Below, one piece after another: positions 9,271 through 17,990 of a stretch of 64,000 nucleotides of DNA (positions are counted from its first letter, which is position 1; each line of letters begins with the position of its first letter). Origin of the DNA: Gammaproteobacteria bacterium (GTDB lineage: Bacteria > Pseudomonadota > Gammaproteobacteria > SZUA-140); the NCBI GenBank assembly GCA_016712635.1, contig JADJQS010000001.1, forward strand, positions 160,001 to 224,000, in the 5' to 3' direction. The notes under the pieces are model-generated. The model saw only the letters and a program-made list of their open reading frames with translations. It did no database searches and was not told the DNA's origin. Both the position numbers and the translations under genes were made by a program.

Positions 9271-10200
9271 TCAGGGCGGGCCGGAGGGCGCAGCGCCCAG
9301 ATCCCACAGCGCCGCATCCCAGTCCCACGAGCCGTTGGCGGTGAACTGGCCCAGAGGGCCCTGCGCCATGTAGGTCGAGGAGCCGACTGCGACGTTGGTG
9401 CCCGGAGCGGTCACCGCGATCGAACCCCAGTTATTGAACTTCTGGTAACCGAACTGACGCAGCGAGGCCGCGTAGTTGCCCGGCTGATCCGCACCGATCC
9501 ACACCGCGCTGATACCGTCCGTCGAGGCATAGGCCAGCGCCGGCATCACCGTGCCACCCAGCGTACCACCAGCGGTCGGCATGAACGCCGCACCGTCGAT
9601 TGCTGAGTAGGTGAACTTGCCCGGGTTGGTGCCCTGGACCTGGTCGATACGCTGACGCATGTTGCCGTTCACGCCATCCTGCTGGAAGGTCTGACCGGCC
9701 GTGGCGATCGTCTGGTTCATGTACATCTCCGCGCCGCCGCCGCCGCTGGACGGAATGGTGATGTCACCGTCCGTACGGAAGGAAGCCTCGTAGATATCAA
9801 CGCGGAAGTCCATGCCGGCATCCACAATTCCCTGTGTCACGGCAATGTTGTTGGTGAGAACACCGCTGGCCAGCGTCTCGGCTTCCTGCCAGAACGTCAG
9901 GCCCGCAGTCGGGGTGCCGTTCGCGTTCTCTTCCACCACGATGGTGCGGATGAAGGAGACGCCGGAACCCGGATCGGTGACCTGCTGCATCAGCATACCG
10001 GTGCTGGTGGCATCCAGGGACACGCAGGTCCACGTGGAGGCGCACTCAACCGAGGTATCGGTGATGGTGCCGTTGGTGACCGAGTACTGGTCAAAGCTCA
10101 ATGGTGCATTGTGTGCTGCGGCAGAACCCGCCAGGGCTGAACCCGAAATCAGCAACCCTCCCGCGGACGCCATCGCTAAAGCTATATATTTGCGATTCAT
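9271..10200 (-). CDS. Secreted protein of unknown function, paralogue 2 of a pair
   Basis: A 309-residue protein with a classical signal peptide (MNRKYIALAMASAGGLLI, cleavage predicted after ALA near residue 24). I do not recognise a family. The mature part starts with a segment shared with the neighbouring 10225-11244 product: a GTIT motif, a Cys...C pair, 'LDAT..G.L.Q', 'D...SF.RTIVV'. The rest is rich in Gly, Thr, Asn and Ala, as in extracellular beta-rich proteins. Both proteins also share a C-terminal WDWDAALW/FGWNNALFG-like stretch. A strong AGGAG lies six bases before the ATG. It is the second gene of a two-gene unit (24 bp gap) and ends before a terminator. Likely secreted or surface-located; no enzymatic motif is visible. 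Confidence 0.75.
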   Translation of the reverse strand: MNRKYIALAMASAGGLLISGSALAGSAAAHNAPLSFDQYSVTNGTITDTSVECASTWTCVSLDATSTGMLMQQVTDPGSGVSFIRTIVVEENANGTPTAGLTFWQEAETLASGVLTNNIAVTQGIVDAGMDFRVDIYEASFRTDGDITIPSSGGGGAEMYMNQTIATAGQTFQQDGVNGNMRQRIDQVQGTNPGKFTYSAIDGAAFMPTAGGTLGGTVMPALAYASTDGISAVWIGADQPGNYAASLRQFGYQKFNNWGSIAVTAPGTNVAVGSSTYMAQGPLGQFTANGSWDWDAALWDLGAAPSGPP

Positions 10201-10224
10201 GATTACTCTCCTATCTAGGCGTCG

Positions 10225-11244
10225 TTAGGGAATGACGAAGTCATTGGTGTAGGTGCCCGGGGCCGGAGGAGCTAACAACCCGGTGTTGATCGAGTTGGTG
10301 AAGTACTCCTGCGGCGTGTTACCGAACAGGGCGTTGTTCCAGCCGAACTGCGTACCGCTGATCTCAGCGCTCGGGCCATTCAGGGTGATCGCAAAATTAC
10401 CCAAGCCATCCCGGTTGCTCGCGTCGATCGAGGTGCCGCCGACGTTGGTCTTCGCGCCCGCGGTGGTGACCACCGTGTAACGCTGCAGACCGAGGGTCCG
10501 GTTCTGGAAGGCACTGACGCCCGAGGCCGCCTGCGTCAGCCACACCGCCGTGACGGAGTTGCCGGCCGCATAGGCCAGGGTCTGGGAACCTTCAGTGATG
10601 CTCGGATCCAGCGTCAGGGTGCCGCCCAGTGAGACGTTGTTCGAACGACGCACCGTGATCGTACCCTCGTTGCCCGTGCCGCCGCCGGCGACACCGCCGG
10701 TGGAGTAGGCGTTCAACTCGAGGTAGCCCACGCCGTTCTCATGGAAATGCCAGTCCATGCGACGGGTGGTCGCGCCCAGACCCTGTTCCTGATCCAGGAC
10801 GACCGGGGCCAGGCTGCCCGCCTGCAGGGCGCCGCTGTTGATCTCGGCCATGGTCGACATCTGGTCGTTGCCCAGCACGGAGCCGCCCTTGATGACGCTG
10901 CGGTTGGTGTAGTTGTTGCCGCCGCCGCCGTCGACGCCGATCTGGCCTTCAACGCGGAAACCCAGGGCCTGTACCGAGGCCAGGTCCGTCGCGGTGGTGC
11001 CTTCGTCGACTACGATGGTACGGAAGTAGGAAACGGTGGTGTCAGCGTTGTCCACCATCTTTTGCTGCAGAATGCCGTTGCCGGTGGCATCCAGGTTGGA
11101 ACACGTATGGCCCGCCGGGCAGGTCGCCGTGATGGTACCCGCGTTAACCGTCCACGCGTCGTAGCCACCGATCGGTGCCGCCATGGCAGCGCCGCTGATG
11201 AAAATCGCGGCTGGCGCCAAGGACAGAGAAGTTAGTTTCTTCAT
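10225..11244 (-). CDS. Secreted protein of unknown function, paralogue 1 of a pair
   Basis: A 339-residue protein with a signal peptide (MKKLTSLSLAPAAIFISG, cleavage after AMA near residue 22). It shares with its downstream neighbour the N-terminal pattern of a GTIT motif, two cysteines (ATCPAGHTCSNLDATGNG), 'LQQKM.DNADT.VSYFRTIVVDE', and a C-terminal aromatic stretch. The remainder is low in Lys, rich in Gly/Asn/Thr and probably beta-structured. A GGGAG Shine-Dalgarno lies six bases before the ATG, and an AT-rich leader precedes it. No known domain is recognised. It heads a two-gene unit facing away from the 11688-21971 operon, so both could be driven from the same low-GC intergenic region. 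Confidence 0.75.
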   Translation of the reverse strand: MKKLTSLSLAPAAIFISGAAMAAPIGGYDAWTVNAGTITATCPAGHTCSNLDATGNGILQQKMVDNADTTVSYFRTIVVDEGTTATDLASVQALGFRVEGQIGVDGGGGNNYTNRSVIKGGSVLGNDQMSTMAEINSGALQAGSLAPVVLDQEQGLGATTRRMDWHFHENGVGYLELNAYSTGGVAGGGTGNEGTITVRRSNNVSLGGTLTLDPSITEGSQTLAYAAGNSVTAVWLTQAASGVSAFQNRTLGLQRYTVVTTAGAKTNVGGTSIDASNRDGLGNFAITLNGPSAEISGTQFGWNNALFGNTPQEYFTNSINTGLLAPPAPGTYTNDFVIP

Positions 11245-11687
11245 TTGTCTCTCCCAAAATATATATGCGTTAGGTCGAATCCCTTCTCCACGAGCGAGAA
11301 GGTTTCCGTCAGCAATTGCTGCGCAACCACGTGATCCATCCGGTTACTATGGAACACGGTGTCAACGCAATGGACGCAAGCACCGTAGAACACGAAAGCG
11401 CGAGCGTCCCTTCTCCTTCTGAATTTCTTTTTGGAGTGAGCTTCCCTTCTAAGGGAACTTTGTACTCCTCGGGCATTCAAAAGTCAATGACAAAAGTAGT
11501 AGTAAGGTCGTTGGGGGGCCGAGATAACGTTGTGAAAATATTGGAAGAAATCACACAGCACTGCCGGGTGAACCCATACGGAGACCAGTCTATCAGACCG
11601 GCCCCACCCGTGCCCTCGCCTTCTCTTAATGATCAGATCTGCTACAATGCGATTCCGAAAAAAATTCCAATGACGGAGGGGACTTCT
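11245..11687. other. 443-bp divergent, AT-richer intergenic region
   Basis: No gene is recognised here. Base composition is clearly lower in G+C than the flanks. It contains a 7-bp inverted repeat CCTTCTC/GAGAAGG (11282-11302), which would lie in the leader of the minus-strand pair, and AT-rich DNA (AAAATATATAT, about 11254-11264) just before that pair's Shine-Dalgarno. Both strands are partly open, but the hypothetical products match nothing and lack ribosome sites. Its main role is probably to hold promoters for both directions. Confidence 0.6.
11643..11648 (+). promoter_or_regulatory. Candidate -10 element for the LolA-like operon
   Basis: TACAAT (5 of 6 to TATAAT) lies 39 bp before the ATG at 11688. 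No good -35 is visible at the usual spacing, so this is tentative. Confidence 0.3.
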
Positions 11688-12518
11688 ATGCGTATGACAG
11701 GCGCCTTGATGGTGCTGGCACTGGGCGCGGCGGCCTGGGGCACGGCGGGTGCGGAAGAGGCCGCCACGGCGGCCACCGGCGACGTGAGCGCCCGCGATGT
11801 CGTGCAACAGTGCAACTTCAAATATCCCGGGGAAGATCAGCAGACGCGCCTGGCCATCACCCTGCGCGACAAGGACGGCAACGAGAAGAAGAACGTCTAT
11901 CGCCGTTACTGGAAAGACTACAAGGGCAAGGGGGATATCGCCGACAAGATGCTGCTGGTCACCGAGTTCCCGCCGGACGCGAAGGGCTCGGTGTTCATGC
12001 GCTGGGGATATTCCAGCGCGGGCAAGAACGCCGACCAGTGGGTCTACCTGCCGGTGCTCAAGAAGACCCGCCGCGTCTCCGTGCGGGACCCGGGCGAAAG
12101 CTTCCTGGGCTCCGACCTGACGCACGCCGACATCAGCGGCCGCGGCCTGGACGAGGACGACCACACGCTGGTCAAGACCGAACAGCGCGGCGAGGAGACC
12201 ATGTATATAGTGGAAAGCGTGCCGCGCGACGCGTCGAGTGCGCTCTATTCCAAGGTCCTCTCCCTGTTCGTCAAGCCGGGCGCGGAGTGGGCGGACTGCT
12301 CCAAGCGGCAGGTCGAGTATTTCGACCGGCGCGGCGAACCCCTCAAGCAGCAGGTGATCTCCTGGCAGCGCTCCGGCGATGCCTGGCTGTGGAACGAAAT
12401 GACCGTGCGCAACACCCAGACGGAACACACCTCGATCTTCCAGGTCACCGACGTCGAGACCAACGTCGGCCTCAAGGACGACGTCTTCACCGAGCGCAAC
12501 CTGACCAAAGGGCACTAA
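11688..12518 (+). CDS. LolA-like periplasmic outer-membrane lipoprotein-sorting family protein
   Basis: A 276-residue protein with a signal peptide (MRMTGALMVLALGAAAWG, cleavage near AGA/EEA). The mature part has the layout of the LolA_like family PF17131: RYWKDYKGKGDIADKMLLVT, a GSVFMRWGYSS segment, DQWVYLPVLKKTRRV, SFLGSDLTHADI, and a C-terminal 'TDVETNVGLKDDVFTERNL'. Family members are usually encoded next to HAE3-type RND transporters and are thought to carry lipid or hydrophobic cargo across the periplasm. The same gene neighbours occur here. I chose ATG 11688 because GGAGGGGA ends five bases upstream and a signal peptide follows directly. It is first in a co-oriented set of five genes. 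Confidence 0.85.
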   Translation: MRMTGALMVLALGAAAWGTAGAEEAATAATGDVSARDVVQQCNFKYPGEDQQTRLAITLRDKDGNEKKNVYRRYWKDYKGKGDIADKMLLVTEFPPDAKGSVFMRWGYSSAGKNADQWVYLPVLKKTRRVSVRDPGESFLGSDLTHADISGRGLDEDDHTLVKTEQRGEETMYIVESVPRDASSALYSKVLSLFVKPGAEWADCSKRQVEYFDRRGEPLKQQVISWQRSGDAWLWNEMTVRNTQTEHTSIFQVTDVETNVGLKDDVFTERNLTKGH

Positions 12519-12647
12519 AGGAAGCGCGGCGGGCTTCCGTAATACAGACTCGATCGTCATCTGGTCTTCATGCGGCAGGCGGCCGGCCGGGGCAACCCGG
12601 CCCGGCCGCGCCTTGATTCATCCGAATTCTTGATCTTGCGCGGTACT

Positions 12648-14432
12648 ATGCGGGGAATCTTCGCCTGGGAACACTCGGAACATCGGCCGGCCCGGAGCGC
12701 CAATGGATTCCTGTTCACCGCCCTCCTGACCCTGCTCTGCACCGCACCCGCCGCCAGCGCACAGGCCCTGGACCCGCCGCCGGAAGCCCCGGCCGTGGAG
12801 GCGAGACCCGCACCTGTGTCACCGGGCGCCGCGCAACCCGTGGCGGAGGGTCTGCTCCAGGCGCCCGCCGGCGCCGCGACGGAGGACGTGTCGAATGACG
12901 CGCCCGAACCGGGACCCGAATCCGGCCCGGATACCGGCATCAGCCCTGAAAACGCCCCCGACGATCCGATACCCGAGACCGCCGGCCCCGACACAGGCGC
13001 CGGGGCCGGGAGCGAGGCGCTGGCCACCCCCCCGCCCCCGGCAGACGCCGGAGAAACACCCGCGGCGGGAGCCGCGGAAGGCGACCCTGCCGACGCGGGG
13101 GGGTTCTTCTCCGACATCGCCTGGAACGGATTCCTCAAGAACGAAACCGCCTTCCGCTTCCGGGAACCGCGCTCGATCACCAAGATGCGCAACACCGCCG
13201 GGCTCACCGGCGTCTATGCGTTCAACCCGACCTACCGCATGACCGCCTCCGGCTGGGTCTATTACGACCTGGCCTACGACGTGTTCGACTACGACACCAT
13301 CGTGGCGCGCCTGGAGCGGAACTCGGACGAACCGCTGACCTTCCTGTTCAACCTCGGCAAGGAGAAGGATTCCTTCGACGCCGACCTGCGCGAGCTGTAC
13401 CTCGACATGATGTACGACAGCTTCGACATCCGCCTCGGCCGCCAGATCGTGGTGTGGGGCGTGCTGGAAGGTGTGCGCATCGTGGACGAGATCAACCCGC
13501 AGGACTTCCGCGAAATGATCATGCCCGACCTGCTCGACTACCGCATACCGCTGTGGTCGGCCAAGGTCGACTGGTATCGCGACGAAGGCACATGGGAATT
13601 CCTGTGGATCCCCGACATCCGCTTCCACAAGCCGGCCCCTCCCGGCTCCGAATGGGAGTTGCTGCAGAGGGTGCCGGGCACGATCTTTCCCGACACCTAT
13701 GAACCGGAGAACTGGGAATACGGGCTGCGCCTCAGCACCACCCTGTGGGACGCGGACATGACCTTCAGCTATTTCTACACCTGGGACGACTTCCCGGTGG
13801 TCTTCCGCCGCATCCTGCTCAACCAGCTCGACACGGAACCGCAGTTCCTGCCGACCTTCACCCGCATCACCATCTACGGCACCACCATGAGCAAGCAGGT
13901 CGGCGACTTCATCCTGAAGGGCGAGCTCGCCTATGTCACGGGCAAATATTTCGCGGTGGACAACATCGACCGGAACGCGGACGGCGTGCTGGATTTCCTC
14001 GGCGAACTCGAGCGCGACCACGTGCGCTGGGGACTGGGCGTGGAATTCAACTGGAACGGCATGGACATCGCGCCGGGCATCACGCAATGGATCATCCCCG
14101 AATACGACCCCGCCATGGTCCAGGACCAGATCGACACCAGCATCAACCTGTTCCTGCGCAAGGAATACCCGCGCAGCTCCATGCTGTTCGAGCTGCTGCT
14201 GATCCAGTTCACCAGCCTGAACGAGCTCTATATCAACCCCGAGTGGACGTTTTTCATCTCGGACCGCTTCCAGATCGCGGCCGGGATGGACCTGTTCGCC
14301 GGAAAAAAATCCCAGTTCGGCGTCCTGAGCAATCCCCTCGGCGCACCGCTGGTGCGGGACCAGCGCTCGCAGTTCGTCGGAAACTTCCACGACAACGACC
14401 GCTTCTACCTAGAATTCACCTACAGCTTTTGA
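12648..14432 (+). CDS. DUF1302-like outer-membrane beta-barrel protein
   Basis: A protein of about 594 residues with a signal peptide (hydrophobic FLFTALLTLLCTAPA, cleavage near ASA/QA). A Pro/Ala/Gly-rich, low-complexity linker of about 110 residues follows, then an outer-membrane barrel region. The stretch DIRLGRQIVVWGVLEGVRIV followed by INPQDFRE is characteristic of DUF1302. The protein ends in FYLEFTYSF, with the terminal Phe expected for BAM-assembled barrels. DUF1302, LolA-like and RND genes commonly cluster, which suggests a role in passing hydrophobic material through the outer membrane. The start is uncertain: ATG 12648 gives a compact signal peptide, ATG 12570 would add 26 residues, and neither has a good ribosome site. 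Confidence 0.82.
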   Translation: MRGIFAWEHSEHRPARSANGFLFTALLTLLCTAPAASAQALDPPPEAPAVEARPAPVSPGAAQPVAEGLLQAPAGAATEDVSNDAPEPGPESGPDTGISPENAPDDPIPETAGPDTGAGAGSEALATPPPPADAGETPAAGAAEGDPADAGGFFSDIAWNGFLKNETAFRFREPRSITKMRNTAGLTGVYAFNPTYRMTASGWVYYDLAYDVFDYDTIVARLERNSDEPLTFLFNLGKEKDSFDADLRELYLDMMYDSFDIRLGRQIVVWGVLEGVRIVDEINPQDFREMIMPDLLDYRIPLWSAKVDWYRDEGTWEFLWIPDIRFHKPAPPGSEWELLQRVPGTIFPDTYEPENWEYGLRLSTTLWDADMTFSYFYTWDDFPVVFRRILLNQLDTEPQFLPTFTRITIYGTTMSKQVGDFILKGELAYVTGKYFAVDNIDRNADGVLDFLGELERDHVRWGLGVEFNWNGMDIAPGITQWIIPEYDPAMVQDQIDTSINLFLRKEYPRSSMLFELLLIQFTSLNELYINPEWTFFISDRFQIAAGMDLFAGKKSQFGVLSNPLGAPLVRDQRSQFVGNFHDNDRFYLEFTYSF

Positions 14433-14497
14433 CGATACCAGGCGATGGATAACGATTACATAATACCGGCGTCAGCCCCCAATCGAGCGGAGTACCC

Positions 14498-17011
14498 ATG
14501 AGAAACTGGCACAAGCTTGTCACCCGCTTTCCCAAGGTGATCATCATCCTGACCGTGGCAATCACCGTCTTCCTGGCGCTGCAGCTCAAAAACCTGCGCT
14601 GGGAGACCGATGCGCGCGTCTACCTGCCCAAGGGTCACCCGGCGATCCATTACGACGAGAAGGTCGCCGACCTGTTCGGGGTGAAGGATTCGCTCATCAT
14701 CGGCATCGTCAACGAGGAAGAGGGCGTCTTCAATCCGCAGACCCTGGCGCGCATCAAGCGCATCACCGACAAGATCACGACCCTGCCCGGGGTCATCGCG
14801 AACCGTCCGGTCGACATCGCCTCGCTGTCCAGCGCCGCGATCTTCACCGGCGACGAGGAGAGCATCGGCTCGGTGCCGCTGATGACGGAGGTGCCGCAGG
14901 ACCCCGCCGCCATCGGGCAGCTGCGCGCGCTGGTGTACGCCAACGCCGACCTGTTCGTCGGCAACATCGTCTCCGCCGACGGCAAGGCGGCCATGATCCG
15001 CGCCCGGCTCAAGGAAGGGGCGGTCAACCGCTACATGAGCTACTGGCAGATCAAGGGCATCATCGACGCCGAAAAGGGCGGCGCGGACGGCGGCGCCGGC
15101 AACTGGCCAGGCGGTGGCGGGAACTGGTCCGGCAAGCAGCAGTGGGGCGGCGGAGCGGACGGGGGCGGCCAGTGGTCGCCGGAACAGCAGTCGCAGTGGC
15201 AGCAGCAGAATGCCGGCGCGAAACAGGGTGACGCCGCGCCGGTCGTGGACAACGGCGACCGCTTCTACCTCGGCGGCCGTCCCGTCATTGAGGTCACCTC
15301 CGGGCTGCACGCCATGGAAGACATGAAGCTGATGCTGCCGCTGCTGCTGCTGGCGCTCGCAGTCAGCCTGTTCCTGGTGTTTCGCACCGCGCGCGGCGTG
15401 TTCCTGCCGCTGTTCGTGATGGCGGGCGCCACCGTGTGGACACTCGGCATCTCGGCGCTGCTCGACGTGCCGCTGTATACCATCTCGACCATGCTGCCGG
15501 TGATCCTGGTCGCCGTCAGCATCGGCGACTCCGTGCACCTGATGAGCCAGTACTACGACCAGGTGGTGCAGGACGCCCACCGGCCGAGTTCGGAGATCGT
15601 CACCGAGGTGCTGCAGCGCATGGGGGCGCCGCTGCTGGTGACCTCGGTCACCACCGCGGTCGGCTTCCTGTCGCTGGGCCTGGCCGAGATGCCGCCGTTC
15701 GTCGTGTTCGGCCTGTTCACCGTGCTCGGCATCGGCATCAGCTGGCTGCTGACAGTCACCTTCATCCCGGCGGCGCTGACCCTGATGAAGCCGAAGGTCG
15801 GCAACTATCTGGCCAAGCGGCGCACGCTGCGCGTGCACTCCGAGCAGGACCGCCTGACCAAGTTCCTCGTCGACCTCGCCGGGCTGCTCTACCGCCGGCG
15901 CGTCCCGGCCATGGCCGTGCTGCTCGTCCTGATGGCCGTCGCCGGCCTGGGCGCCACGCGCATGTACGTCGACTCGAGCTGGATGAGCGATTTCCGCAAG
16001 GACAGCGAGCTGGTGCAGGCCAACGACATGTTCAACGAGAAATTCGACGGCACGATCTTCCTCAACATGGTGCTCGAGGGGGACCGCAAGGACACCTTCA
16101 AGGACCCCGACCTGCTGCGCCGCGTGGAGACGGTACAGGAGTTCGGCGAAACCCTCCCGCTGGTGGGGGGCGCCCGCTCGATCATCGACTACATCAAGAA
16201 CATGAACAAGACCCTGCACGCCGGCGACCCGGAGTTCAACGTGCTGCCGGCCACCGCGGCCCAGATCGGCGAGTACCTGTTCCTGTTCTCGGTCTCCGGG
16301 CGGCCCGAGCAGCTCGACGAGGTGATCGACTACGACTATCAGCGGGCGCTGGTGACCTTCGCCATCAAGACCGACCACACCCAGGATCTGCAGCGCATCA
16401 TCAACAGCATCCGGCAGCTCGCGGAACAGCAGCTCTCCGGCACCGGCGTCGAGGTCAATTTTGCCGGATCCGCCAACAACTCCGACATCTGGGCCCAGCT
16501 GCTGATCTCCAGCCAGACCAACTCCATCCTGTGGTCGAAGGTCGTCATCCTGCTGATCGCCGCGCTGCTGTTCCGGTCCTTCATGACCGGTCTTTTCACC
16601 GTCATTCCGGTGAGCCTGACCACGCTGTTCATCGCCGGCATCGCCGGCTGGACCGGCATCCCGCTCGACGTTTCGACCGCGCTTGCCGCCGGCGTGGCGG
16701 TCGGCGTCGGCGTGGACTACGCCGTGCATTTCATTTACCGCCACCGCTTCGAATCCCGGCGCAGCGGCGGCGATGCCCTCGCCACCACCCAGGCCGCCAT
16801 GCGCGGCATCGGCAAGACCATCGTGTTCAACGCCGCGATCGTCAGCGTCGGCTTCGCGATGCTCTTCTTCTCCCGCTTCCCGCCGCACGTGAAGCTGGGC
16901 TACTTCGTGGTCGCCTACATGATGCTGAGCTGCGTCATGGCGCTGATCACGCTGCCGCTGCTGCATTACTTCCGGCAGCAGCGCGCAATGAAGGCGCAGG
17001 AGGCCGAGTGA
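14498..17011 (+). CDS. RND/MMPL-superfamily transporter, HAE3 type (COG1033)
   Basis: An 837-residue inner-membrane protein with the duplicated RND layout. It has TM1 at about 12-30, a large periplasmic loop, a TM bundle from about 278 to 430, TM7 at about 467-487, a second periplasmic loop, and a final TM bundle from about 676. Motifs include VSIGDSVHLMSQY in the first half and AVGVGVDYAVHFIYRHR in the second; the conserved Asp residues fit proton coupling. GGAG lies five bases before the ATG. Family members export or extract hydrophobic compounds or lipids, and the LolA-like and DUF1302 neighbours support that. Oddity: residues about 192-250 in the first periplasmic loop form a Gly/Trp/Gln-rich insert (for example NWPGGGGNWSGKQQWGGG and QQSQWQQQ) not typical of the family. 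Confidence 0.9.
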   Translation: MRNWHKLVTRFPKVIIILTVAITVFLALQLKNLRWETDARVYLPKGHPAIHYDEKVADLFGVKDSLIIGIVNEEEGVFNPQTLARIKRITDKITTLPGVIANRPVDIASLSSAAIFTGDEESIGSVPLMTEVPQDPAAIGQLRALVYANADLFVGNIVSADGKAAMIRARLKEGAVNRYMSYWQIKGIIDAEKGGADGGAGNWPGGGGNWSGKQQWGGGADGGGQWSPEQQSQWQQQNAGAKQGDAAPVVDNGDRFYLGGRPVIEVTSGLHAMEDMKLMLPLLLLALAVSLFLVFRTARGVFLPLFVMAGATVWTLGISALLDVPLYTISTMLPVILVAVSIGDSVHLMSQYYDQVVQDAHRPSSEIVTEVLQRMGAPLLVTSVTTAVGFLSLGLAEMPPFVVFGLFTVLGIGISWLLTVTFIPAALTLMKPKVGNYLAKRRTLRVHSEQDRLTKFLVDLAGLLYRRRVPAMAVLLVLMAVAGLGATRMYVDSSWMSDFRKDSELVQANDMFNEKFDGTIFLNMVLEGDRKDTFKDPDLLRRVETVQEFGETLPLVGGARSIIDYIKNMNKTLHAGDPEFNVLPATAAQIGEYLFLFSVSGRPEQLDEVIDYDYQRALVTFAIKTDHTQDLQRIINSIRQLAEQQLSGTGVEVNFAGSANNSDIWAQLLISSQTNSILWSKVVILLIAALLFRSFMTGLFTVIPVSLTTLFIAGIAGWTGIPLDVSTALAAGVAVGVGVDYAVHFIYRHRFESRRSGGDALATTQAAMRGIGKTIVFNAAIVSVGFAMLFFSRFPPHVKLGYFVVAYMMLSCVMALITLPLLHYFRQQRAMKAQEAE

Positions 17012-17045
17012 AACCGGGCGCGCGGCGGCCGAGCGGAGTATCCGG

Positions 17046-17981
17046 GTGCCGATGCGACCAGGAATAACATGTCCGCGGCGCGGAGCGGCATGGGCCGCCG
17101 CCCTGCTGCTGGCGGCCCTGTCGCCGCCGGCCGCCTGGGGCCAGGAGGATGCCGTCACGCGCACCTGGGGCGTGGCGCCCTATTTCGGCCTGAATCAGCC
17201 GAAGCTCGACGACCTCAATAAAGGGGAGTTCCAGGCGCCGTACGAAGGCGGCGCGCAGTTCGTGGACCCGGTCGCCAACAACACCGACGGGACCTTCAGC
17301 TACAACACACCGGTCGCGCCGTTCAATCCGGGCACGCTGACGGGCCTGGAGTTTCAATGGCGCCTCAACGACAAACACTCGTTCCTGATGGGCGCCTCCA
17401 CCTGGCAGGCCACCAGCACCTCCGCCAGCACCGGCCTGTTCCCGATCCAGGGCGCGTTCGAGGTCGTCAATGCCCAGCGCAGGGTCAACCTGTCCTACAA
17501 CGAATTCTTCCTCGGCTGGCGCTACAACCTGTTCGCACGGCCCAAGACCTACCGTTTCTATGTGTCGGCCACCCTGCACCACCTGTACGACATCGATTAC
17601 CGCGAGGACTTCACCGGCGTCTTCCTCAGCGGCGACATCCGCCAGTTCCGCAAATCGCTCATCATCCGGGCGCAGGCCACCGGTCTCCCGCTGCTGGAGG
17701 GCGCGGCGGGCGGCGAGTGGTTCCTCACCGACTGGCTGGCGCTCGGCATCGAGGGCGGCTATGACTTCGGCCTCAAGAAAGCCGAGCTCGAAGGCGTCGG
17801 AAGGATCCCGGTGACCAGCGATTTCCTCGCGACGGACAACGTGCAGTTGCGCCCGCCCATGGTCATGGATCTGCAGACCCGGCAGATGACGCACAAATCG
17901 GTTCCCGGCGGCGACTACGAGGTGACGCGGCTGGATTTCAGCGGCTGGCGCCTGGTCATGAAGGCCACCCTCTATTTCTGA
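17046..17981 (+). CDS. Probable outer-membrane beta-barrel protein
   Basis: A 311-residue protein with a signal peptide (AAWAAALLLAALSPPAAWG, cleavage before QEDA). The mature chain alternates amphipathic strands rich in Tyr, Phe and Trp (for example YNEFFLGWRYNLFARP and YRFYVSATLHHLYDIDYRED) and ends in WRLVMKATLYF with a terminal Phe, as expected for a BAM substrate. GTG 17046 has GGAG seven bases upstream; the in-frame ATG 17052 would place it thirteen bases away, so I prefer GTG. It sits between the RND transporter gene and the TPR/barrel gene with short gaps (34 and 9 bp), so it is probably in the same operon. No specific family is recognised. Confidence 0.75.
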   Translation: MPMRPGITCPRRGAAWAAALLLAALSPPAAWGQEDAVTRTWGVAPYFGLNQPKLDDLNKGEFQAPYEGGAQFVDPVANNTDGTFSYNTPVAPFNPGTLTGLEFQWRLNDKHSFLMGASTWQATSTSASTGLFPIQGAFEVVNAQRRVNLSYNEFFLGWRYNLFARPKTYRFYVSATLHHLYDIDYREDFTGVFLSGDIRQFRKSLIIRAQATGLPLLEGAAGGEWFLTDWLALGIEGGYDFGLKKAELEGVGRIPVTSDFLATDNVQLRPPMVMDLQTRQMTHKSVPGGDYEVTRLDFSGWRLVMKATLYF

Positions 17982-17990
17982 CGCCCCGGC

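Noticed and set aside
11316..11687. Upstream extension of the LolA-like gene, and a small minus-strand frame at 11241-11480
   Set aside because: There is no ribosome site and no family resemblance. The signal peptide and strong GGAGGGGA place the real start at 11688.
14456..17164. 902-codon antisense frame opposite the RND transporter gene
   Set aside because: Its His/Gln/Asp/Arg-rich composition is a shadow of the real transporter, which has clear TM segments and a ribosome site.
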